Below are positions 37,601 to 49,274 of a DNA stretch of 64,000 nucleotides, piece by piece. The translations under genes were made by a program, and so were the position numbers. Position 1 is the stretch's first letter. The number at the start of each line of letters is the position of its first letter. The DNA is from Erwinia aphidicola (GTDB taxonomy: Bacteria; Pseudomonadota; Gammaproteobacteria; Enterobacterales; Enterobacteriaceae). Under the pieces are notes generated by a model, which did no database searches, was not told the DNA's origin, and saw only the letters and a program-made list of their open reading frames with translations. Location: NCBI RefSeq assembly GCF_014773485.1, contig NZ_JACXBP010000001.1:186001-250000 (forward strand), given 5' to 3'.

Positions 37601-38728
37601 CTATGTGCGCTGTGGCTTGCCAGAAAACAGGAAGCGCAGCAGCGGAATGCGCAGGTGGATCTCATACAGCAGGAAAGAAATCCCGAAGACAAATAGCAGC
37701 CCGGCGAAAAAGCCCAGCGTGTTACTGCCAATCACCGGCACAAAAAGGATGCCGTAGATAATGGTTAACGGATGGTGGACCAGATAAATAAACAGCGATG
37801 CATTCACCAGGTAGGTGACGCGCGGCGAGTGGGAGTTCAGCAGGCGATGCCCAAGGGAGAACACCACGTTAACCATCCACAGCCCCATCAGCATCGATAC
37901 CAGGGTATCAATCTCATACAGCCAGCCTTCACCCTTGTTCCAGGTTTGGTTAGCCACATAGGCAGCGAAGGCCAGTGCCGAACCGACAAAGGTCCAGGGC
38001 ACCGGGCGCACAAACAGCGCTTTAATCGCCGGGTACTTAAAGGCCATTCCACCCAGCATAAAGAACGGCAGGTAAACCAGGGTTTGCATCACGGCCATAT
38101 TGAACAGGGCATCACCCAGGATCTGCGGCGCAAAGATAAACATCAGGCGGCGGAAAATACCCCAGGCGAGGCCGCAAAGCAGGATCCACAGCGTTAATTT
38201 CCCCCAGGTTAGCTCGGAATAGTCTGTTTTTTCCCGCTGGCTATCGCGCAAAATACGGAACAGCCAGTAGCCCGCCACAGTCAGTATTACCAGAACCAGC
38301 AGAAACCACAGGTGTGAAATCAGATCCCAAACCAGCGCGTTGTACTTTTGATAGGGCGTTAATTTGCTCCAGTCGCCAATCTTACTGGTCCACTCCTTCA
38401 GCAGGAAAAACTGCGGCAGGGTGATGAGCGGGATCGCGGTCAGCATTGGGATGCCAACCCGCTCCAGGCGCACCTTCAGCCAGTCTGACGGGCGGTAGCG
38501 TAGGAATAGCATGTAGGAGAAATAGCCTGAAATGACGAAGAACACCTGCATGCGAAACGCATGGATAAAATCATTAAACAGGGTGAGCCATTCAGAAGGG
38601 TGCAGGCTGTTTACTGACCACGTCTGAGTGGAATAAATGAGCGAAACATGGAATGGCACACCTAATAACATCAGATAGGCGCGAATAGAGTCGAGAAAAT
38701 ATTCTCTTGGCTGCGTTTTTTTAGTCAT
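37601..38728 (-). CDS. opgC: Osmoregulated periplasmic glucan succinyltransferase OpgC (MdoC)
   Basis: An acyltransferase-3 family membrane protein of 375 residues with about ten membrane segments ([20 protein letters not shown] at the N-terminus). It transfers succinyl groups to osmoregulated periplasmic glucans. It is divergent from opgGH across about 240 bases, as in E. coli. Confidence 0.94.
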   Translation of the reverse strand: MTKKTQPREYFLDSIRAYLMLLGVPFHVSLIYSTQTWSVNSLHPSEWLTLFNDFIHAFRMQVFFVISGYFSYMLFLRYRPSDWLKVRLERVGIPMLTAIPLITLPQFFLLKEWTSKIGDWSKLTPYQKYNALVWDLISHLWFLLVLVILTVAGYWLFRILRDSQREKTDYSELTWGKLTLWILLCGLAWGIFRRLMFIFAPQILGDALFNMAVMQTLVYLPFFMLGGMAFKYPAIKALFVRPVPWTFVGSALAFAAYVANQTWNKGEGWLYEIDTLVSMLMGLWMVNVVFSLGHRLLNSHSPRVTYLVNASLFIYLVHHPLTIIYGILFVPVIGSNTLGFFAGLLFVFGISFLLYEIHLRIPLLRFLFSGKPQRT

Positions 38729-38969
38729 AAATGTCCGATATTCAACATGTTAATGTCCTGATTCACCCTGAACCAGACTAAAGTTTAGCGCTTACTTTAA
38801 TAGTTGAAACCCGGGTATACTATCAGCCAAATCTGTTTCCGTTAACCGCTTGAGAATAGGGCGCTTAACACGATCGGATTCATGGAACAAAAACGTGGTC
38901 AGGCTGTCGGAATGCTGGATTATCCTTTAAGATGGATGCAATTGATTTAAGCACCCGAAAGGGGGGGAA

Positions 38970-40535
38970 GTGCGGAATAAAATGAACAATAAACCAGAAC
39001 TGATGAAATTGCGCTGGCTTGGCGCAGCAGTTTTGCTTTCAATGTATGCCAACACCAGTTGGGCGTTTAACATTGATGATGTGGCAAAACAGGCGCAGGA
39101 GTTAGCCGGGAAAGGCTTCGAAGCGCCTAAGAGTAACCTGCCATCACAGCTGCGTGATATGAAATATGCTGACTATCAGCAGATCCAGTTCAATCACGAT
39201 AAAGCGTACTGGAGCAATCTTAAGACCCCTTTCAAACTTGAGTTCTACCATCAGGGAATGTATTTCGATACCCCGGTGAAACTCAATGAAGTCACGGCGA
39301 CCAGCGTGCGTGAGATCAAGTACTCCCCGGACTATTTCAACTTCGGCAACGTTAAGCACGACCCTGATACCGTCAAAAACCTCGGGTTTGCTGGCTTCAA
39401 GGTGCTTTACCCGCTGAACAGTAAAGATAAGAAAGACGAAATCACCAGCTTCCTCGGCGCGAGCTACTTCCGCGTTATCGGTGCCGGTCAGGTTTACGGT
39501 CTCTCTGCCCGCGGCCTGGCCATTGATACTGCGCTGCCGTCCGGGGAAGAGTTCCCGCGCTTTAAGCAGTTCTGGATTGAACGGCCTAAACCCCAGGATA
39601 AACATCTGGTCATTTATGCGCTGCTGGATTCACCACGTGCGACCGGTGCTTACCGTTTCCTGATCACCCCGGGTAAAGACAGCACGGTCGACGTGCAGTC
39701 TAAGGTTTACCTGCGTGACAAAGTGGGCAAGCTGGGCGTGGCCCCACTGACCAGCATGTACCTGTTTGGCGCCAACCAGCCATCGCCAGTGCCAAACTAT
39801 CGTCCGGCGCTGCATGATTCTAACGGTCTGTCGATTCACGCCGGAAACGGTGAGTGGATCTGGCGTCCGCTGAACAATCCAAAACACCTGGCTGTCAGCA
39901 CCTTCACCGTGGAAAACCCACGTGGTTTCGGTCTGCTGCAGCGGGGGCGCGATTTCGATAAATATCAGGATCTCGACGATCGCTACGATATGCGTCCAAG
40001 CGGCTGGATTGAGCCGAAAGGCGACTGGGGTAAAGGCCGCGTAGAGCTGGTTGAGATCCCAACGTCCGACGAGACCAACGATAACATCGTGGCGTTCTGG
40101 ACCCCGGAAAGTCTGCCAGAGCCAGGAAAAGTGATGAACTTCTCCTACCGCCTGCACTTCACGCGTGACGAAAGCGCGCTGCATTCACCGGAAACGGCGT
40201 ATGTGAAAAGCACCCTGCGTTCAACCGGTGATGTGAAGCAGTCGAACCTGGTGCGTCAGCCTGATGGCACCGTGGCATTTATCGTCGACTTCGTTGGCCC
40301 GGAAATGAGCAAGCTGCCGCAAAACACCCCAGTGACCTCTCAGGTCAGCATCGGTAACAACGGTGAGCTGGTGGAAAACAGCGTGCGCTATAACCCGGTC
40401 ACCAAAGGCTGGCGTCTGGTGCTGCGCGTGCGCGTAAAAGACAACAAACAGCCGACGGAAATGCGTGCTGCACTGGTTAACGGTGACAAAACGCTGACTG
40501 AAACCTGGAGCAATCAGCTGCCTGCCAATGAATAA
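38970..40535 (+). CDS. opgG: Periplasmic glucan biosynthesis protein OpgG (MdoG)
   Basis: A periplasmic protein of about 520 residues needed for branching and release of osmoregulated periplasmic glucans. The signal peptide ends at TSWA before FNIDDVAKQ. The start is uncertain: GTG 38970 lies close to a G run, while ATG 38982 or ATG 39003 nearer the signal peptide would match E. coli better. Its end overlaps opgH by 8 bases. Confidence 0.95.
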   Translation: MRNKMNNKPELMKLRWLGAAVLLSMYANTSWAFNIDDVAKQAQELAGKGFEAPKSNLPSQLRDMKYADYQQIQFNHDKAYWSNLKTPFKLEFYHQGMYFDTPVKLNEVTATSVREIKYSPDYFNFGNVKHDPDTVKNLGFAGFKVLYPLNSKDKKDEITSFLGASYFRVIGAGQVYGLSARGLAIDTALPSGEEFPRFKQFWIERPKPQDKHLVIYALLDSPRATGAYRFLITPGKDSTVDVQSKVYLRDKVGKLGVAPLTSMYLFGANQPSPVPNYRPALHDSNGLSIHAGNGEWIWRPLNNPKHLAVSTFTVENPRGFGLLQRGRDFDKYQDLDDRYDMRPSGWIEPKGDWGKGRVELVEIPTSDETNDNIVAFWTPESLPEPGKVMNFSYRLHFTRDESALHSPETAYVKSTLRSTGDVKQSNLVRQPDGTVAFIVDFVGPEMSKLPQNTPVTSQVSIGNNGELVENSVRYNPVTKGWRLVLRVRVKDNKQPTEMRAALVNGDKTLTETWSNQLPANE

Positions 40536-43086
40536 GTCTACCGTAATACCCGATGAGTATATCGACGCGCTGCCCCTCTCCGCCGAGCGGAAAGGGGAGC
40601 TGCGCTCGGCACTGCCGCCTGAATCTGACGACGCCTTTGGCCAGCTGCATCACCTGCTGGCCGAAGAGGGTCCGGTTGAAACGCGTGCCGATGACGCGCC
40701 GCAGGAGTCGGTAAAAACACGCGTCGAACAGAGCTGGCCGGATTCCGTTGATGACGGCAAGCAGTTCGACAAAGATGCGCTGGACCGCACCACGCTGAAA
40801 GCGATGCCGAAGCATACCCGCTCTTCCATGTACCCGGAAGAGTGGCGTACCAACCCGGTGGCGCGCGCGTGGGATTCCGTGCGTGGCCGTAAAACCACCC
40901 CGCGTTTTGCCAGCCGCGAAGAGCAGAAAAGTGAAGATAAGTGGCGCCATGTTGGCTCCATCCGCCGTTATATTCTGCTGTTCCTCTCTGTTTTCCAGAC
41001 GGTTGTCGCCACCTGGTATATGAAGACCATTCTGCCTTACCAGGGCTGGGCGCTGATCGACCCAATGGAGATGATCAACCAGAACTGGCAGCAGTCGGTG
41101 CTGCAGATCCTGCCTTACGTGCTGCAGACCGGGATCCTGTTCCTGTTTGCCGTGTTGTTCCTGTGGGTCTCCGCCGGTTTCTGGACCGCGCTGATGGGCT
41201 TCCTGCAGCTGTTGATCGGTAAGGATAAGTACAGCATCTCCTACCTGACCAACGGTGACGAGCCGATCAACCCGGATCACCGCACCGCGCTGATCATGCC
41301 GATCTGTAATGAAGACGTTGAGCGCGTGTTCGCCGGCCTGCGTGCGACCTGGGAATCCGTGGTGCGTACCGGTGAGCAGGACAATTATGACGTCTACATC
41401 CTCAGCGACAGTTACAACCCTGATATCTGCATGGCCGAGCAAAAGGCGTGGATGGAGCTGGTACGTGATGTCGGCGGGGAAGGGCGCATTTTCTACCGCC
41501 GCCGCCGCCGTCGCGTAAAACGTAAATCCGGTAACATCGATGACTTCTGCCGCCGCTGGGGTAGCCAGTACAGCTACATGGTGGTGCTGGATGCGGATAG
41601 CGTTATGAGCGGCGAGTGTCTCAACGGGCTGGTGCGTATGATGGAAGCGAACCCGAAAGCGGGTATCATCCAGTCTTCGCCGAAAGCATCCGGGATGGAT
41701 ACGCTGTATGCTCGCTGCCAGCAGTTTGCTACCCGCGTTTACGGCCCGCTGTTTACCGCTGGTCTGCACTTCTGGCAGCTGGGCGAGTCGCACTACTGGG
41801 GCCATAACGCCATTATCCGCGTTAAGCCGTTCATTGAGCACTGTGCGCTGGCACCGCTGCCGGGTGAAGGCTCATTCGCCGGTTCAATCCTGTCGCATGA
41901 CTTTGTGGAAGCTGCACTGATGCGTCGTGCGGGCTGGGGCGTGTGGATCGCTTACGATCTGCCGGGTTCTTATGAAGAGCTGCCGCCAAACCTGCTGGAT
42001 GAACTGAAGCGTGACCGTCGCTGGTGCCACGGTAACCTGATGAACTTCCGTCTGTTCCTGGTAAAAGGCATGCACCCGGTGCACCGTGCAGTGTTCCTGA
42101 CCGGCGTGATGTCTTACCTGTCTGCTCCACTGTGGTTTATGTTCCTGGCGCTGTCGACCGCGCTGCAGGTGGTGCATACGCTGATGGAGCCGCAGTACTT
42201 CCTGCAGCCGCGCCAATTGTTCCCGGTGTGGCCGCAGTGGCGCCCTGAACTGGCGATAGCGCTGTTCTCAACCACCTTAGTGCTGCTGTTCCTGCCGAAG
42301 CTGCTGAGCATCGTGCTGGTGTGGTGCAAAGGGGCGAAGCCTTACGGCGGAGCGCTGCGCGTGCTGGCCTCCCTGTTCCTGGAGATGCTGTTCTCGGTGC
42401 TGCTGGCGCCGGTGCGCATGCTGTTCCACACCGTATTCGTGGTCAGCGCGTTTCTTGGCTGGGAAGTGGTGTGGAACTCGCCACAGCGTGATGATGATGC
42501 CACACCGTGGAGCGAAGCGTTCAAACGCCACGGCTCGCAGATGCTGTTGGGCCTGGTGTGGGCGGGCGGTATGGGCTGGCTGGACCTGAACTTCCTGTGG
42601 TGGCTGTCGCCAATCGTGTTCTCGCTGATCCTGTCGCCGTTTGTCTCGGTGTGGTCAAGCCGTCGCACGCTGGGTCAGGCTTCGAAACGCGGCAAACTGT
42701 TCCTGATCCCGGAAGAGTACGATCCGCCGAAGGAGCTGCTGGATACCGACCGTTACGTTGAGCTGAATCGTGAACGTGCGCTGGAGAATGGCTTTATGCA
42801 CGCCATGTTCCATCCGTCGTTCAACGCACTGGCCAGCGCAATGGCGACCTCGCGTCACCTGAACAGCGATATTCTCGACTATGCCCGCGACCGCCGCATT
42901 GAGCAGGCGCTCAGCGAGTCACCCTCTAAACTGGATCGCGATCAGCGCCTGGCGCTGTTCAGTGACCCGGTGACGCTGGCGCGTATGCACTACCGCCTGT
43001 GGCAGAATGCGGATAAGTACCACGACTGGTTAGATTATTACCATTCGCTGGAACTGAACCCGAAGGCGCTGAATAACGCCAACTAG
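40528..43086 (+). CDS. opgH: Glucan beta-1,2-glucosyltransferase OpgH (MdoH)
   Basis: A family GT2 inner-membrane glucosyltransferase of 852 residues that builds the glucan backbone from UDP-glucose. Motifs include [22 protein letters not shown] (metal-binding Asp) and the processive-enzyme motif [10 protein letters not shown]. Several membrane helices flank the catalytic domain. Translationally coupled to opgG. Confidence 0.96.
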   Translation: MNKSTVIPDEYIDALPLSAERKGELRSALPPESDDAFGQLHHLLAEEGPVETRADDAPQESVKTRVEQSWPDSVDDGKQFDKDALDRTTLKAMPKHTRSSMYPEEWRTNPVARAWDSVRGRKTTPRFASREEQKSEDKWRHVGSIRRYILLFLSVFQTVVATWYMKTILPYQGWALIDPMEMINQNWQQSVLQILPYVLQTGILFLFAVLFLWVSAGFWTALMGFLQLLIGKDKYSISYLTNGDEPINPDHRTALIMPICNEDVERVFAGLRATWESVVRTGEQDNYDVYILSDSYNPDICMAEQKAWMELVRDVGGEGRIFYRRRRRRVKRKSGNIDDFCRRWGSQYSYMVVLDADSVMSGECLNGLVRMMEANPKAGIIQSSPKASGMDTLYARCQQFATRVYGPLFTAGLHFWQLGESHYWGHNAIIRVKPFIEHCALAPLPGEGSFAGSILSHDFVEAALMRRAGWGVWIAYDLPGSYEELPPNLLDELKRDRRWCHGNLMNFRLFLVKGMHPVHRAVFLTGVMSYLSAPLWFMFLALSTALQVVHTLMEPQYFLQPRQLFPVWPQWRPELAIALFSTTLVLLFLPKLLSIVLVWCKGAKPYGGALRVLASLFLEMLFSVLLAPVRMLFHTVFVVSAFLGWEVVWNSPQRDDDATPWSEAFKRHGSQMLLGLVWAGGMGWLDLNFLWWLSPIVFSLILSPFVSVWSSRRTLGQASKRGKLFLIPEEYDPPKELLDTDRYVELNRERALENGFMHAMFHPSFNALASAMATSRHLNSDILDYARDRRIEQALSESPSKLDRDQRLALFSDPVTLARMHYRLWQNADKYHDWLDYYHSLELNPKALNNAN

Positions 43087-43089
43087 TTT

Positions 43090-43112
43090 GCGGGGCGGGC
43101 ATGCCGCCCCCG
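43090..43112. repeat. REP-like element after opgH
   Basis: A GC-rich imperfect palindrome around GGGCGGGCATGCCGCCCC, just before the opgGH terminator. It shares the GGGCATGCC core with the 13.3-kb and 34.2-kb elements. Confidence 0.5.
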
Positions 43113-43122
43113 ACGACGCGAT

Positions 43123-43152
43123 AAGCCGGAACTCAGGTTCCGGCTTTTTTTT
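43123..43152 (+). terminator. Terminator of opgGH
   Basis: A perfect 10-bp stem (AAGCCGGAAC / GTTCCGGCTT) with a TCAG loop, followed by a run of eight T. Confidence 0.92.
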
Positions 43153-43230
43153 ACGTTTAATTTGCAGTTGCCGCTCTGGTCAAAACTGGACCAGACTGTA
43201 GAATAGTGCGTTTTTTACTCTGGGGCAGCG

Positions 43231-43473
43231 ATGGTGACAATGATAGTGCGGGGATTAGCGGTGGGGCTGTGCGTGCTGGTGCTGAGCGGCTGCGGCAGTA
43301 TTATCAGCAGAGCCGTGCCCGGACAGGGGCACGGCAATCAATACTACCCCGGCGTACAGTGGGATATTCGCGACAAGCCGTGGCGTTTTCTCGCCATTAT
43401 TGACCTGCCGCTGTCGCTGGTGGTCGACACATTACTGCTGCCGGTTGATGCCAGCCACGGGCCTTACGAGTAA
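43231..43473 (+). CDS. yceK: YceK outer-membrane lipoprotein
   Basis: An 80-residue lipoprotein with signal VRGLAVGLCVLVLSGC (lipobox LSGC). GVQWDIRDKPW and IDLPLSLVVDTLLLPVD are typical of YceK (DUF1375). It follows opgGH as in E. coli and overlaps the 3' end of convergent msyB by 10 bases. Function unknown. Confidence 0.9.
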   Translation: MVTMIVRGLAVGLCVLVLSGCGSIISRAVPGQGHGNQYYPGVQWDIRDKPWRFLAIIDLPLSLVVDTLLLPVDASHGPYE

Positions 43474-43865
43474 TTATTGTCGGCGTCGGTGTTATCGTCT
43501 TCCCACTCTCCCGCTGCCGCGTCGGCCTCTTCGCTGCCGGCAGGCGGTTCCAGCTGGAATTCGCCCTCATCCCACTCGTACAGCGTCTTCTCCGGCAGCC
43601 ACTCCTGACGCAGTTCAACCTCATCGAAATCATCTTCAAAGATGGCCTGCGCCGCATCTCCACTGCGGAAGGCCAGTAGCTCTCCTTCATCACTGTCATC
43701 GGTGAGAAACTCCGCCTGCCACATAATATCCCCATCCTGCATCACAAACTTCTGCAGATTGAACTGATTAACAGAGGCTTCACCCTCGTCCAGCTCCGGG
43801 TTATCAGCAAGGTACTCTTCACGTGCCATCTCAATCGCTTCTTCCAGCGTGGCATACATGCTCAT
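43464..43865 (-). CDS. msyB: Acidic protein MsyB
   Basis: A very acidic protein of 133 residues (MYATLEEAIEMAREEYLADN at the start; Asp/Glu-rich tail). It matches E. coli MsyB, a multicopy suppressor of secY and secA defects that is induced in stationary phase. The exact role is unclear. Position is conserved. Confidence 0.92.
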   Translation of the reverse strand: MSMYATLEEAIEMAREEYLADNPELDEGEASVNQFNLQKFVMQDGDIMWQAEFLTDDSDEGELLAFRSGDAAQAIFEDDFDEVELRQEWLPEKTLYEWDEGEFQLEPPAGSEEADAAAGEWEDDNTDADNNYS

Positions 43866-43982
43866 GGCATCTCCTCAGGTCAAAAATGACTAAAGAGTAA
43901 TTGTTGTCGCTATGGGCAAAGATGCAAGGCGGGGGAGGAGAAATATTTTCATGGTGATTTATTGTACGGGTATTGCCAGGGT

Positions 43983-44219
43983 TTATCCCTGAACCCCCAT
44001 CCACTGCTTCAGCTTTGCCACCGAGGCAGGGGCCTGATAAACCAATCCACGCCCATCTTTGAGCGCACGCAATAAGCCGCGAGATGCCAGTGTCTTCAGG
44101 CGACTTCTGGCGGTGTTATCCGAGAGTGACAGACGCTGGCTGACGCCGGCGGCGCTCAGCAGAGAGCCGGGAGCGTTTAGCGCGAGTGCCAGAATATCCT
44201 GCGCGGTTTTATCCAGCAT
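43983..44219 (-). CDS. Winged-helix protein, probably the C-terminus of a broken Fic-family gene
   Basis: A 78-residue frame (MLDKTAQDILALAL, then SLLSAAGVSQRLSLSDNTARSRLKTLASRGLL and GRGLVYQAP). The pattern resembles the winged helix at the end of many Fic-family AMP-transferases. ATG 44219 overlaps the stop of the upstream 37-codon frame (ATGCTGGATAA). The Fic catalytic core HPFxxGNGR is absent. It could be a deletion remnant, or a small regulator that now works alone. Another start at 44264 is possible. Confidence 0.5.
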   Translation of the reverse strand: MLDKTAQDILALALNAPGSLLSAAGVSQRLSLSDNTARSRLKTLASRGLLRALKDGRGLVYQAPASVAKLKQWMGVQG

Positions 44220-44322
44220 GAAGATATTTACTGTCGCTGGCGCTATGCTGCGCCAGTAGTGCAATAAGCTCCTCAGCGCTAAGTTCAGCCTCAGCCACTG
44301 AGGGCGGCGTTTTGATTCTCAT
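44209..44322 (-). pseudogene. 37-codon frame resembling the N-terminus of Fic-family proteins
   Basis: Encodes MRIKTPPSVAEAELSAEELI followed by ALLAQHSASDSKYLHAG and then stop. From family memory, many Fic proteins open with a similar KTPP...LL...S...YLHWD arrangement. The match breaks just after YLH, and the next frame on looks like a Fic C-terminus. This suggests an internal deletion of roughly 300 codons. The start codon lies within the dyad described at 44318-44369. Confidence 0.4.
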
Positions 44323-44369
44323 CTCAGACAATCTCAAAAAGGCTATTATTTGAGATTACTTGAGATGAG
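44318..44369. promoter_or_regulatory. Large dyad operator upstream of the Fic-like remnant
   Basis: Two 21-base arms separated by 10 bases: CTCATCTCA-gaca-ATCTCAAA and TTTGAGAT-tact-TGAGATGAG. Outside the 4-base spacers the arms pair perfectly (17 of 21). Each arm also contains a direct TGAGAT repeat. It covers the promoter and start of the small frame, which suggests autoregulation. Confidence 0.6.
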
Positions 44370-44387
44370 CCGCCACCGCAATTCCCC

Positions 44388-45650
44388 TTACTCTGCTTCA
44401 GATAGCGGGCGCTGTTCTTCTTCCCGCACCACCATTCTTGCGGTTCGTTTTCTCAGCGTGTACCAGGTGTACCCCACGTTGAACAGCACGATGCAGGCGG
44501 TGACCAGAAACACCGCACGGAAACCGTAATGGGCCGACACCGCGGCGCCCATCAACGGGCCACTGACGTTACCGATGTCGCGGAAAGACTGGTTATAGCT
44601 GAAGATGCGCCCGGCGACCTGATTGCTGGCGTTGTAGATCAGCAGCGACTGCACCGCTGGCAGTAGTGCACCGTCGGCGGCGCCGAGCAGAAAGCGCAGG
44701 ATCCCCAGCTGCCACGCATTCTGCACAAAAGCCATCGGGATCAGTAGCACGACTGAAATCAGCAGCATGGCAACGAGGATTCGCTCCGGGCCGATGCGAT
44801 CCCCCAGCCTGCCAAGGCGTGGCGCACTCATCAGCGCCGCCACGCCAGGCACCGAGGCAATCATACCGCTAATAAAGGCCAGATTCGCCACGTTGCCCGC
44901 CAGCTCGCGCACGTACAGCGTCAGAATGGGGGCAATCGAACCGGTAGCGACCTGGATTATCAGCGTGGTGACGAACAGTGCCAGTACCAGCCGGGGATTT
45001 TTCAGCGAGGTGAACACCTGGCGGGCGTGCAGCAGATCTTTTTTCTGCACCGCGGTGAAGCTCTCACGGATGCAGAACAGGGTCATCAGGAAGCAGGAGA
45101 ACAGCACCGCCGCAGTAATATAGAACACCGGGCGCAGGCCAAAGCTGTCGGCCAGCAGGCCGCCGATTAGCGGGCCGATCAGCGCGCCGCTGACCGCCCC
45201 GGTTGACAGCCAGCCCATCGCCCAGCCGGTTTTATTACGCGGCACCTGGGTGGCGATCAGCGCATTGGCGTTGGGCACAAACCCCCCGAGCAGGCCGAGC
45301 AGTGCACGCAGCGCCAGAAACTGCCAGACGGAAGTGGCCATACCCATCAGCATCATCACAATTGCCATGCCCAGGGCGGAGCGCAGCAGCATGATTTTGC
45401 GGCCTTTACGGTCGGCAAGTCCGCCCCAGAAAGGGGATGCAATAGCAGAGAACAGGAAAGTGATACTAAAAACCAGCCCGGACCAGATGTTCAGCGCCTG
45501 GGGATCGGTAATGCCCAGCTGCTCGACATACAGTGGCAGAAAGGGCATAACCAGGCTGAAACCGGCGCCGGTGAGGAAACATCCCACCCAGGCGACAAAG
45601 AGATTTCTCTGCCAGTTGATGACAGTTGAGGGCGTATCGGCCGTAGACAT
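44388..45650 (-). CDS. mdtG: MFS multidrug efflux transporter MdtG
   Basis: A 12-helix DHA1 major-facilitator pump of 420 residues, closely following E. coli MdtG ([20 protein letters not shown]; motif [11 protein letters not shown]). The E. coli protein exports fosfomycin and deoxycholate. Position next to lpxL is conserved. Confidence 0.93.
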   Translation of the reverse strand: MSTADTPSTVINWQRNLFVAWVGCFLTGAGFSLVMPFLPLYVEQLGITDPQALNIWSGLVFSITFLFSAIASPFWGGLADRKGRKIMLLRSALGMAIVMMLMGMATSVWQFLALRALLGLLGGFVPNANALIATQVPRNKTGWAMGWLSTGAVSGALIGPLIGGLLADSFGLRPVFYITAAVLFSCFLMTLFCIRESFTAVQKKDLLHARQVFTSLKNPRLVLALFVTTLIIQVATGSIAPILTLYVRELAGNVANLAFISGMIASVPGVAALMSAPRLGRLGDRIGPERILVAMLLISVVLLIPMAFVQNAWQLGILRFLLGAADGALLPAVQSLLIYNASNQVAGRIFSYNQSFRDIGNVSGPLMGAAVSAHYGFRAVFLVTACIVLFNVGYTWYTLRKRTARMVVREEEQRPLSEAE

Positions 45651-45805
45651 AGCGTGTGCAGTAACCTTAGAAGTTAACGTCGCAAATTAACCATTAGCTG
45701 GCTAAGTATGCGCCATTAAATGCTCACTGCCTAGCCACTGCAGAAATAAATGAAAAACGGTTTCAAATAGTGGAACAGGCCGGATAACCGGCCTGTGGAG
45801 AGGGG

Positions 45806-46726
45806 TCAGTAAAGGGAAGGTTGACCTTCCGGGCGGGTCTTAAAGCGGCGATGCAGCCACATATACTGATCTGGCGCCATCAGTACGCCGTGCTCGACCA
45901 CGCGGTTCATCGCGGCGGCTGTGGCGACTTCATTGTCCAGTGGGATATCCTGAACTTCCGGCAAGATCACCATCTCATAGCCTTTACCCGACGGCAGGCG
46001 GCGTGGCACAAAAGGGATCACTGCCGGGTTGCCGCTGCGGATCAGCAGGTAGCTGCCTTTAGTGGTTGCCGCCTGGTCAACGCCGAAAAACGGTACAAAT
46101 ACGCTGCTGCGCGGACCGTAGTCGTGATCCGGAGCGTACCAGATAATATCGCCGTTTTTCAGGGCGCGGATCATGCCTTTCAGATCCTTGCGGTCCAGCA
46201 TGCTTTTATTGGAACGCATACGGCCCCAGGTTTGCAGCCAGTCAATCAGCGCGTTGTCGTTGGGGCGGTAAACGCCAATACCCGGGTTGTGGATGCCGAA
46301 AATACGCGCGCCCAGTTCCAGGGTTAAAAAGTGCATGCCAATCAGCAATACGCCTTTACCGTCGGCAGCCGCTTTGCTGATGTGCTCCAGGCCGCTGACG
46401 CTGAACCATTTTTTGATGCGCCAGTCAGGCCAGAACCATGCCATGCCGGTTTCTATCAGGCCCATGCCGAGCGATTCGAAGTTGCGTGTTACCAGAGCTT
46501 CACGCTCGGCGGCAGGCATCTGCGGGAAACAGACTTCCAGGTTGCGCCGGGCAACCTCCACACGGCGCTTCAGTAGGTGCATTGACAGCCGACCCAGCCC
46601 GCAACCAATGTAGCGGAGCAGGGGGTAGGGCAGCATCACCAGCAGGTAAAGCAGGGCAATACCCAACCAGGTAAACCAATAACGGGGATGCAGCAATGCG
46701 CGACGAAATTGAGGCAGCTGAGTCAT
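45806..46726 (-). CDS. lpxL: Lipid A biosynthesis lauroyl acyltransferase LpxL
   Basis: An inner-membrane acyltransferase of 306 residues that adds the secondary acyl chain to Kdo2-lipid IVA. The catalytic H-x4-E is H132/E137 in MHFLTLELG, and an N-terminal membrane helix is present. Synteny (mdtG, trhO) supports LpxL rather than paralogue LpxP. Confidence 0.93.
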   Translation of the reverse strand: MTQLPQFRRALLHPRYWFTWLGIALLYLLVMLPYPLLRYIGCGLGRLSMHLLKRRVEVARRNLEVCFPQMPAAEREALVTRNFESLGMGLIETGMAWFWPDWRIKKWFSVSGLEHISKAAADGKGVLLIGMHFLTLELGARIFGIHNPGIGVYRPNDNALIDWLQTWGRMRSNKSMLDRKDLKGMIRALKNGDIIWYAPDHDYGPRSSVFVPFFGVDQAATTKGSYLLIRSGNPAVIPFVPRRLPSGKGYEMVILPEVQDIPLDNEVATAAAMNRVVEHGVLMAPDQYMWLHRRFKTRPEGQPSLY

Positions 46727-47020
46727 GATTTTCCAGATCGCAAAAAAAGGGGGAACATTATAGTGCCCGTTTAAAATGAGTTATGGCCTATTGTGCCATT
46801 TTATTCGCATCAGATGAAATAAGCGCCTGTTCAGATTAGGTTTTCACGGGCAGGTAGGTCAGGTGTGCTGCTAATAGCATAGTCATAATGCGCATATTGC
46901 GCATCGCTTTTTGCGCCGACTGCTGCTATTTACAGCGTTCATGCACGACAAACCCCGGGTCTCTCAGGTATGATAGCGCCGCAAAATTTTCCCTCTCTTT
47001 AGAATTCAGGAACGTACACC

Positions 47021-48067
47021 ATGCCAGTGTTACATAACCTTGTTTCCAATGAAGAGCTGAAGGCACGCATGCTGGCCGAAACCGAACCGCGTACCACAGT
47101 CTCTTTTTATAAATACTTCACTATTGACGATCCGCGTGCGTTTCGCGACGCGCTCTACGTTACCCTCACCAAACTAAACGTGTTTGGCCGCGTTTACGTC
47201 GCCGCTGAGGGAATTAACGCGCAGGTCAGCGTTCCCGCCAGCCAGTACGAGCAGATGAAAGCCGCGCTGTACGCTTTCCACCCGGCGCTGAATAACCTGC
47301 GCATGAACATCGCGCTGGATGATGACGGTAAATCTTTCTGGGTACTGCGTCTGAAAGTACGTGAGCGCATTGTGGCTGACGGCATTACCGACGACAGCTT
47401 TGATGCCAGCGATGTCGGCGCCTATCTGAAAGCGGCGGAAGTGAACGCCATGCTGGACGATCCGCAAGCGGTGTTTGTCGATATGCGTAACCACTATGAG
47501 TATGAAGTGGGCCATTTTGAAAACGCGCTGGAGATCCCGGCGGATACTTTCCGCGACCAGCTGCCGATGGCAGTTGATATGCTGCAGCAGGATAAAGACA
47601 AAAAAATCGTCATGTACTGCACCGGGGGGATCCGCTGTGAGAAAGCCAGCGCCTGGATGCGTCATAACGGTTATGAGAATGTCTACCACATCGAAGGCGG
47701 AATTATTGAGTATGCCCGCCGCGCGCGCGAGCAGGGCTTACCGGTGCGCTTTAAAGGCAAAAACTTTGTCTTCGATGAGCGAATGGGCGAGCGGATTTCA
47801 GACGATGTGATTGCCAACTGCCACCAGTGCGGAGCGCCCTGTGACACCCATGTAAACTGCCTGAATGACGGCTGCCATCTGCTGTTCATCCAGTGCCCGA
47901 GCTGCGCCGAGAAGTTTCATAACTGCTGCAGCCCGCTCTGTATGGAAGAGCTGGCACTGCCGCCGGAAGAGCAGCGTGCGCGTCGTGCGGGCCGTGAAAA
48001 CGGCAATAAGATTTTCAACAAGTCGCGCGGCCTGTTGAGCACCACCATGCATATTCCTGAAGAGTAA
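47021..48067 (+). CDS. trhO: tRNA uridine 5-hydroxylase TrhO (YceA)
   Basis: A rhodanese-domain protein of 348 residues, responsible for oxygen-dependent 5-hydroxyuridine at position 34 of some tRNAs. An N-terminal acylphosphatase-like region is followed by the rhodanese loop [12 protein letters not shown] (C200, C206) and a Cys-rich C-terminus ([20 protein letters not shown]) that may bind metal. Divergent from lpxL. Confidence 0.94.
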   Translation: MPVLHNLVSNEELKARMLAETEPRTTVSFYKYFTIDDPRAFRDALYVTLTKLNVFGRVYVAAEGINAQVSVPASQYEQMKAALYAFHPALNNLRMNIALDDDGKSFWVLRLKVRERIVADGITDDSFDASDVGAYLKAAEVNAMLDDPQAVFVDMRNHYEYEVGHFENALEIPADTFRDQLPMAVDMLQQDKDKKIVMYCTGGIRCEKASAWMRHNGYENVYHIEGGIIEYARRAREQGLPVRFKGKNFVFDERMGERISDDVIANCHQCGAPCDTHVNCLNDGCHLLFIQCPSCAEKFHNCCSPLCMEELALPPEEQRARRAGRENGNKIFNKSRGLLSTTMHIPEE

Positions 48068-48108
48068 CAGGCTGAACTCACCGGGCGCAGGCCCGGTGAG
48101 TGTGATGG

Positions 48109-48684
48109 CTACTGGCGCACGCCTTCCACCGAGATCATCAGCTCCACCTGCTGCGATGCCGGGCCCAAATCCTTCTCAATGTTGAACTCTTTCAGCGCGA
48201 TAGTTCCCGTCGCTTCAAAGCCAGCACGGTAGCCACCCCACGGATCTTTACCTTCCCCGGTCAGTTTTGCCGCCAGTTTTACCGGTTTAGTCACGCCGTT
48301 CAGCGTCAGGTCACCGTCTACGATCAGGCCATCGCCCTGTTTACTGACCTTGGTGGAAACAAACGTTGCCTGGGGGAACTTCCCGGCATTGAGGAAATCA
48401 GCGCTGCGCAGGTGCTTGTCACGCTCGGCGTGGTTAGTGTCGACGCTGCCGGTATTGATAGTCACGTTAACTTTGTCTTTGCCAGGGTCGGCCTGATCAA
48501 AGGTAAAGCTGCCGTCGAAATCTTTAAACGTGCCGTAAAGCCAGCTGTAGCCCAGGTGCTTGATGCGGAACTGCACGAAAGCATGCTGCCCCTCTTTATC
48601 AATTTTGTAGTCGGCTGCGGCGGCTGTCCCCGCCGTCATCAGCAGGGCGGCGGTAGTGATGGCCAGAATACTTTTTTTCAACAT
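48109..48684 (-). CDS. yceI: YceI periplasmic lipid-binding-like protein
   Basis: A 191-residue secreted protein with signal peptide [15 protein letters not shown] through TAAAA, then the YceI beta-barrel ([20 protein letters not shown]). The family binds isoprenoids. ATG 48684 follows GGAGA at good spacing, so the upstream in-frame ATG at 48696 is less likely. It is 20 bases downstream of yceJ in one operon. Confidence 0.93.
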   Translation of the reverse strand: MLKKSILAITTAALLMTAGTAAAADYKIDKEGQHAFVQFRIKHLGYSWLYGTFKDFDGSFTFDQADPGKDKVNVTINTGSVDTNHAERDKHLRSADFLNAGKFPQATFVSTKVSKQGDGLIVDGDLTLNGVTKPVKLAAKLTGEGKDPWGGYRAGFEATGTIALKEFNIEKDLGPASQQVELMISVEGVRQ

Positions 48685-48704
48685 GGTGTTCTCCATTCCA
48701 GAGG

Positions 48705-49259
48705 TTAATGGATGCGGCGGCCCAGCATCCTTTTCAAGGTAATATCACGATCGATAAAGTGGTGTTTTAGCGCGGCCAGGGCGTGCAGCCCGGAGAGGAT
48801 CACCACGCTCCACGCCAGCCAAAGATGGACTTCCCCCGCCAGATCCGCCTGCTCGCCCAGCCCGGAAAACAGCGCAGGAACCGGCAGGATACCGAAGACA
48901 TTGATCGGTTTACCCTCTGCGGTAGAGATCAGATAACCGGTAATCAGAATGGCGAACAGCACGCCGTACAGCAGCAGATGCGCGGTAATCGCGCTATAGC
49001 GTACTAGCGGGGAATAGCTGCTGAGCGGTTTCGGCGGCGGCGAAACAAAGCGCCACACCACGCGTACAATCATTACCGCGAACAGCGTGATGCCGATGCT
49101 TTTGTGCAGTTCGGGAGCTTTGTGATACCAGGTATCATAATAACCGAGGGTGACCATCCACAGTCCGAGGGCAAACATTCCGTAGACCGCAGCCGCGACC
49201 AGCCAGTGCAGGGTGATGCTCAGTGAGCCATATTTTGCAGCGCTATTTTTTAACGGCAT
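48705..49259 (-). CDS. yceJ: Cytochrome b561 family protein YceJ
   Basis: A 184-residue inner-membrane di-heme cytochrome b561 with four membrane helices and paired His ([49 protein letters not shown]). ATG 49259 (MPLKNS) follows GGCGGA. Likely supplies electrons at the membrane; partner of yceI. Confidence 0.9.
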   Translation of the reverse strand: MPLKNSAAKYGSLSITLHWLVAAAVYGMFALGLWMVTLGYYDTWYHKAPELHKSIGITLFAVMIVRVVWRFVSPPPKPLSSYSPLVRYSAITAHLLLYGVLFAILITGYLISTAEGKPINVFGILPVPALFSGLGEQADLAGEVHLWLAWSVVILSGLHALAALKHHFIDRDITLKRMLGRRIH

Positions 49260-49274
49260 CCAGGGTTCCGCCAA

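Noticed and set aside
40477..41841. A 454-codon open frame antisense to opgH
   Set aside because: It is fully overlapped by opgG/opgH, whose identity is certain; its composition (many His, Arg, Gln) is that of a reverse-frame shadow in GC-rich DNA.
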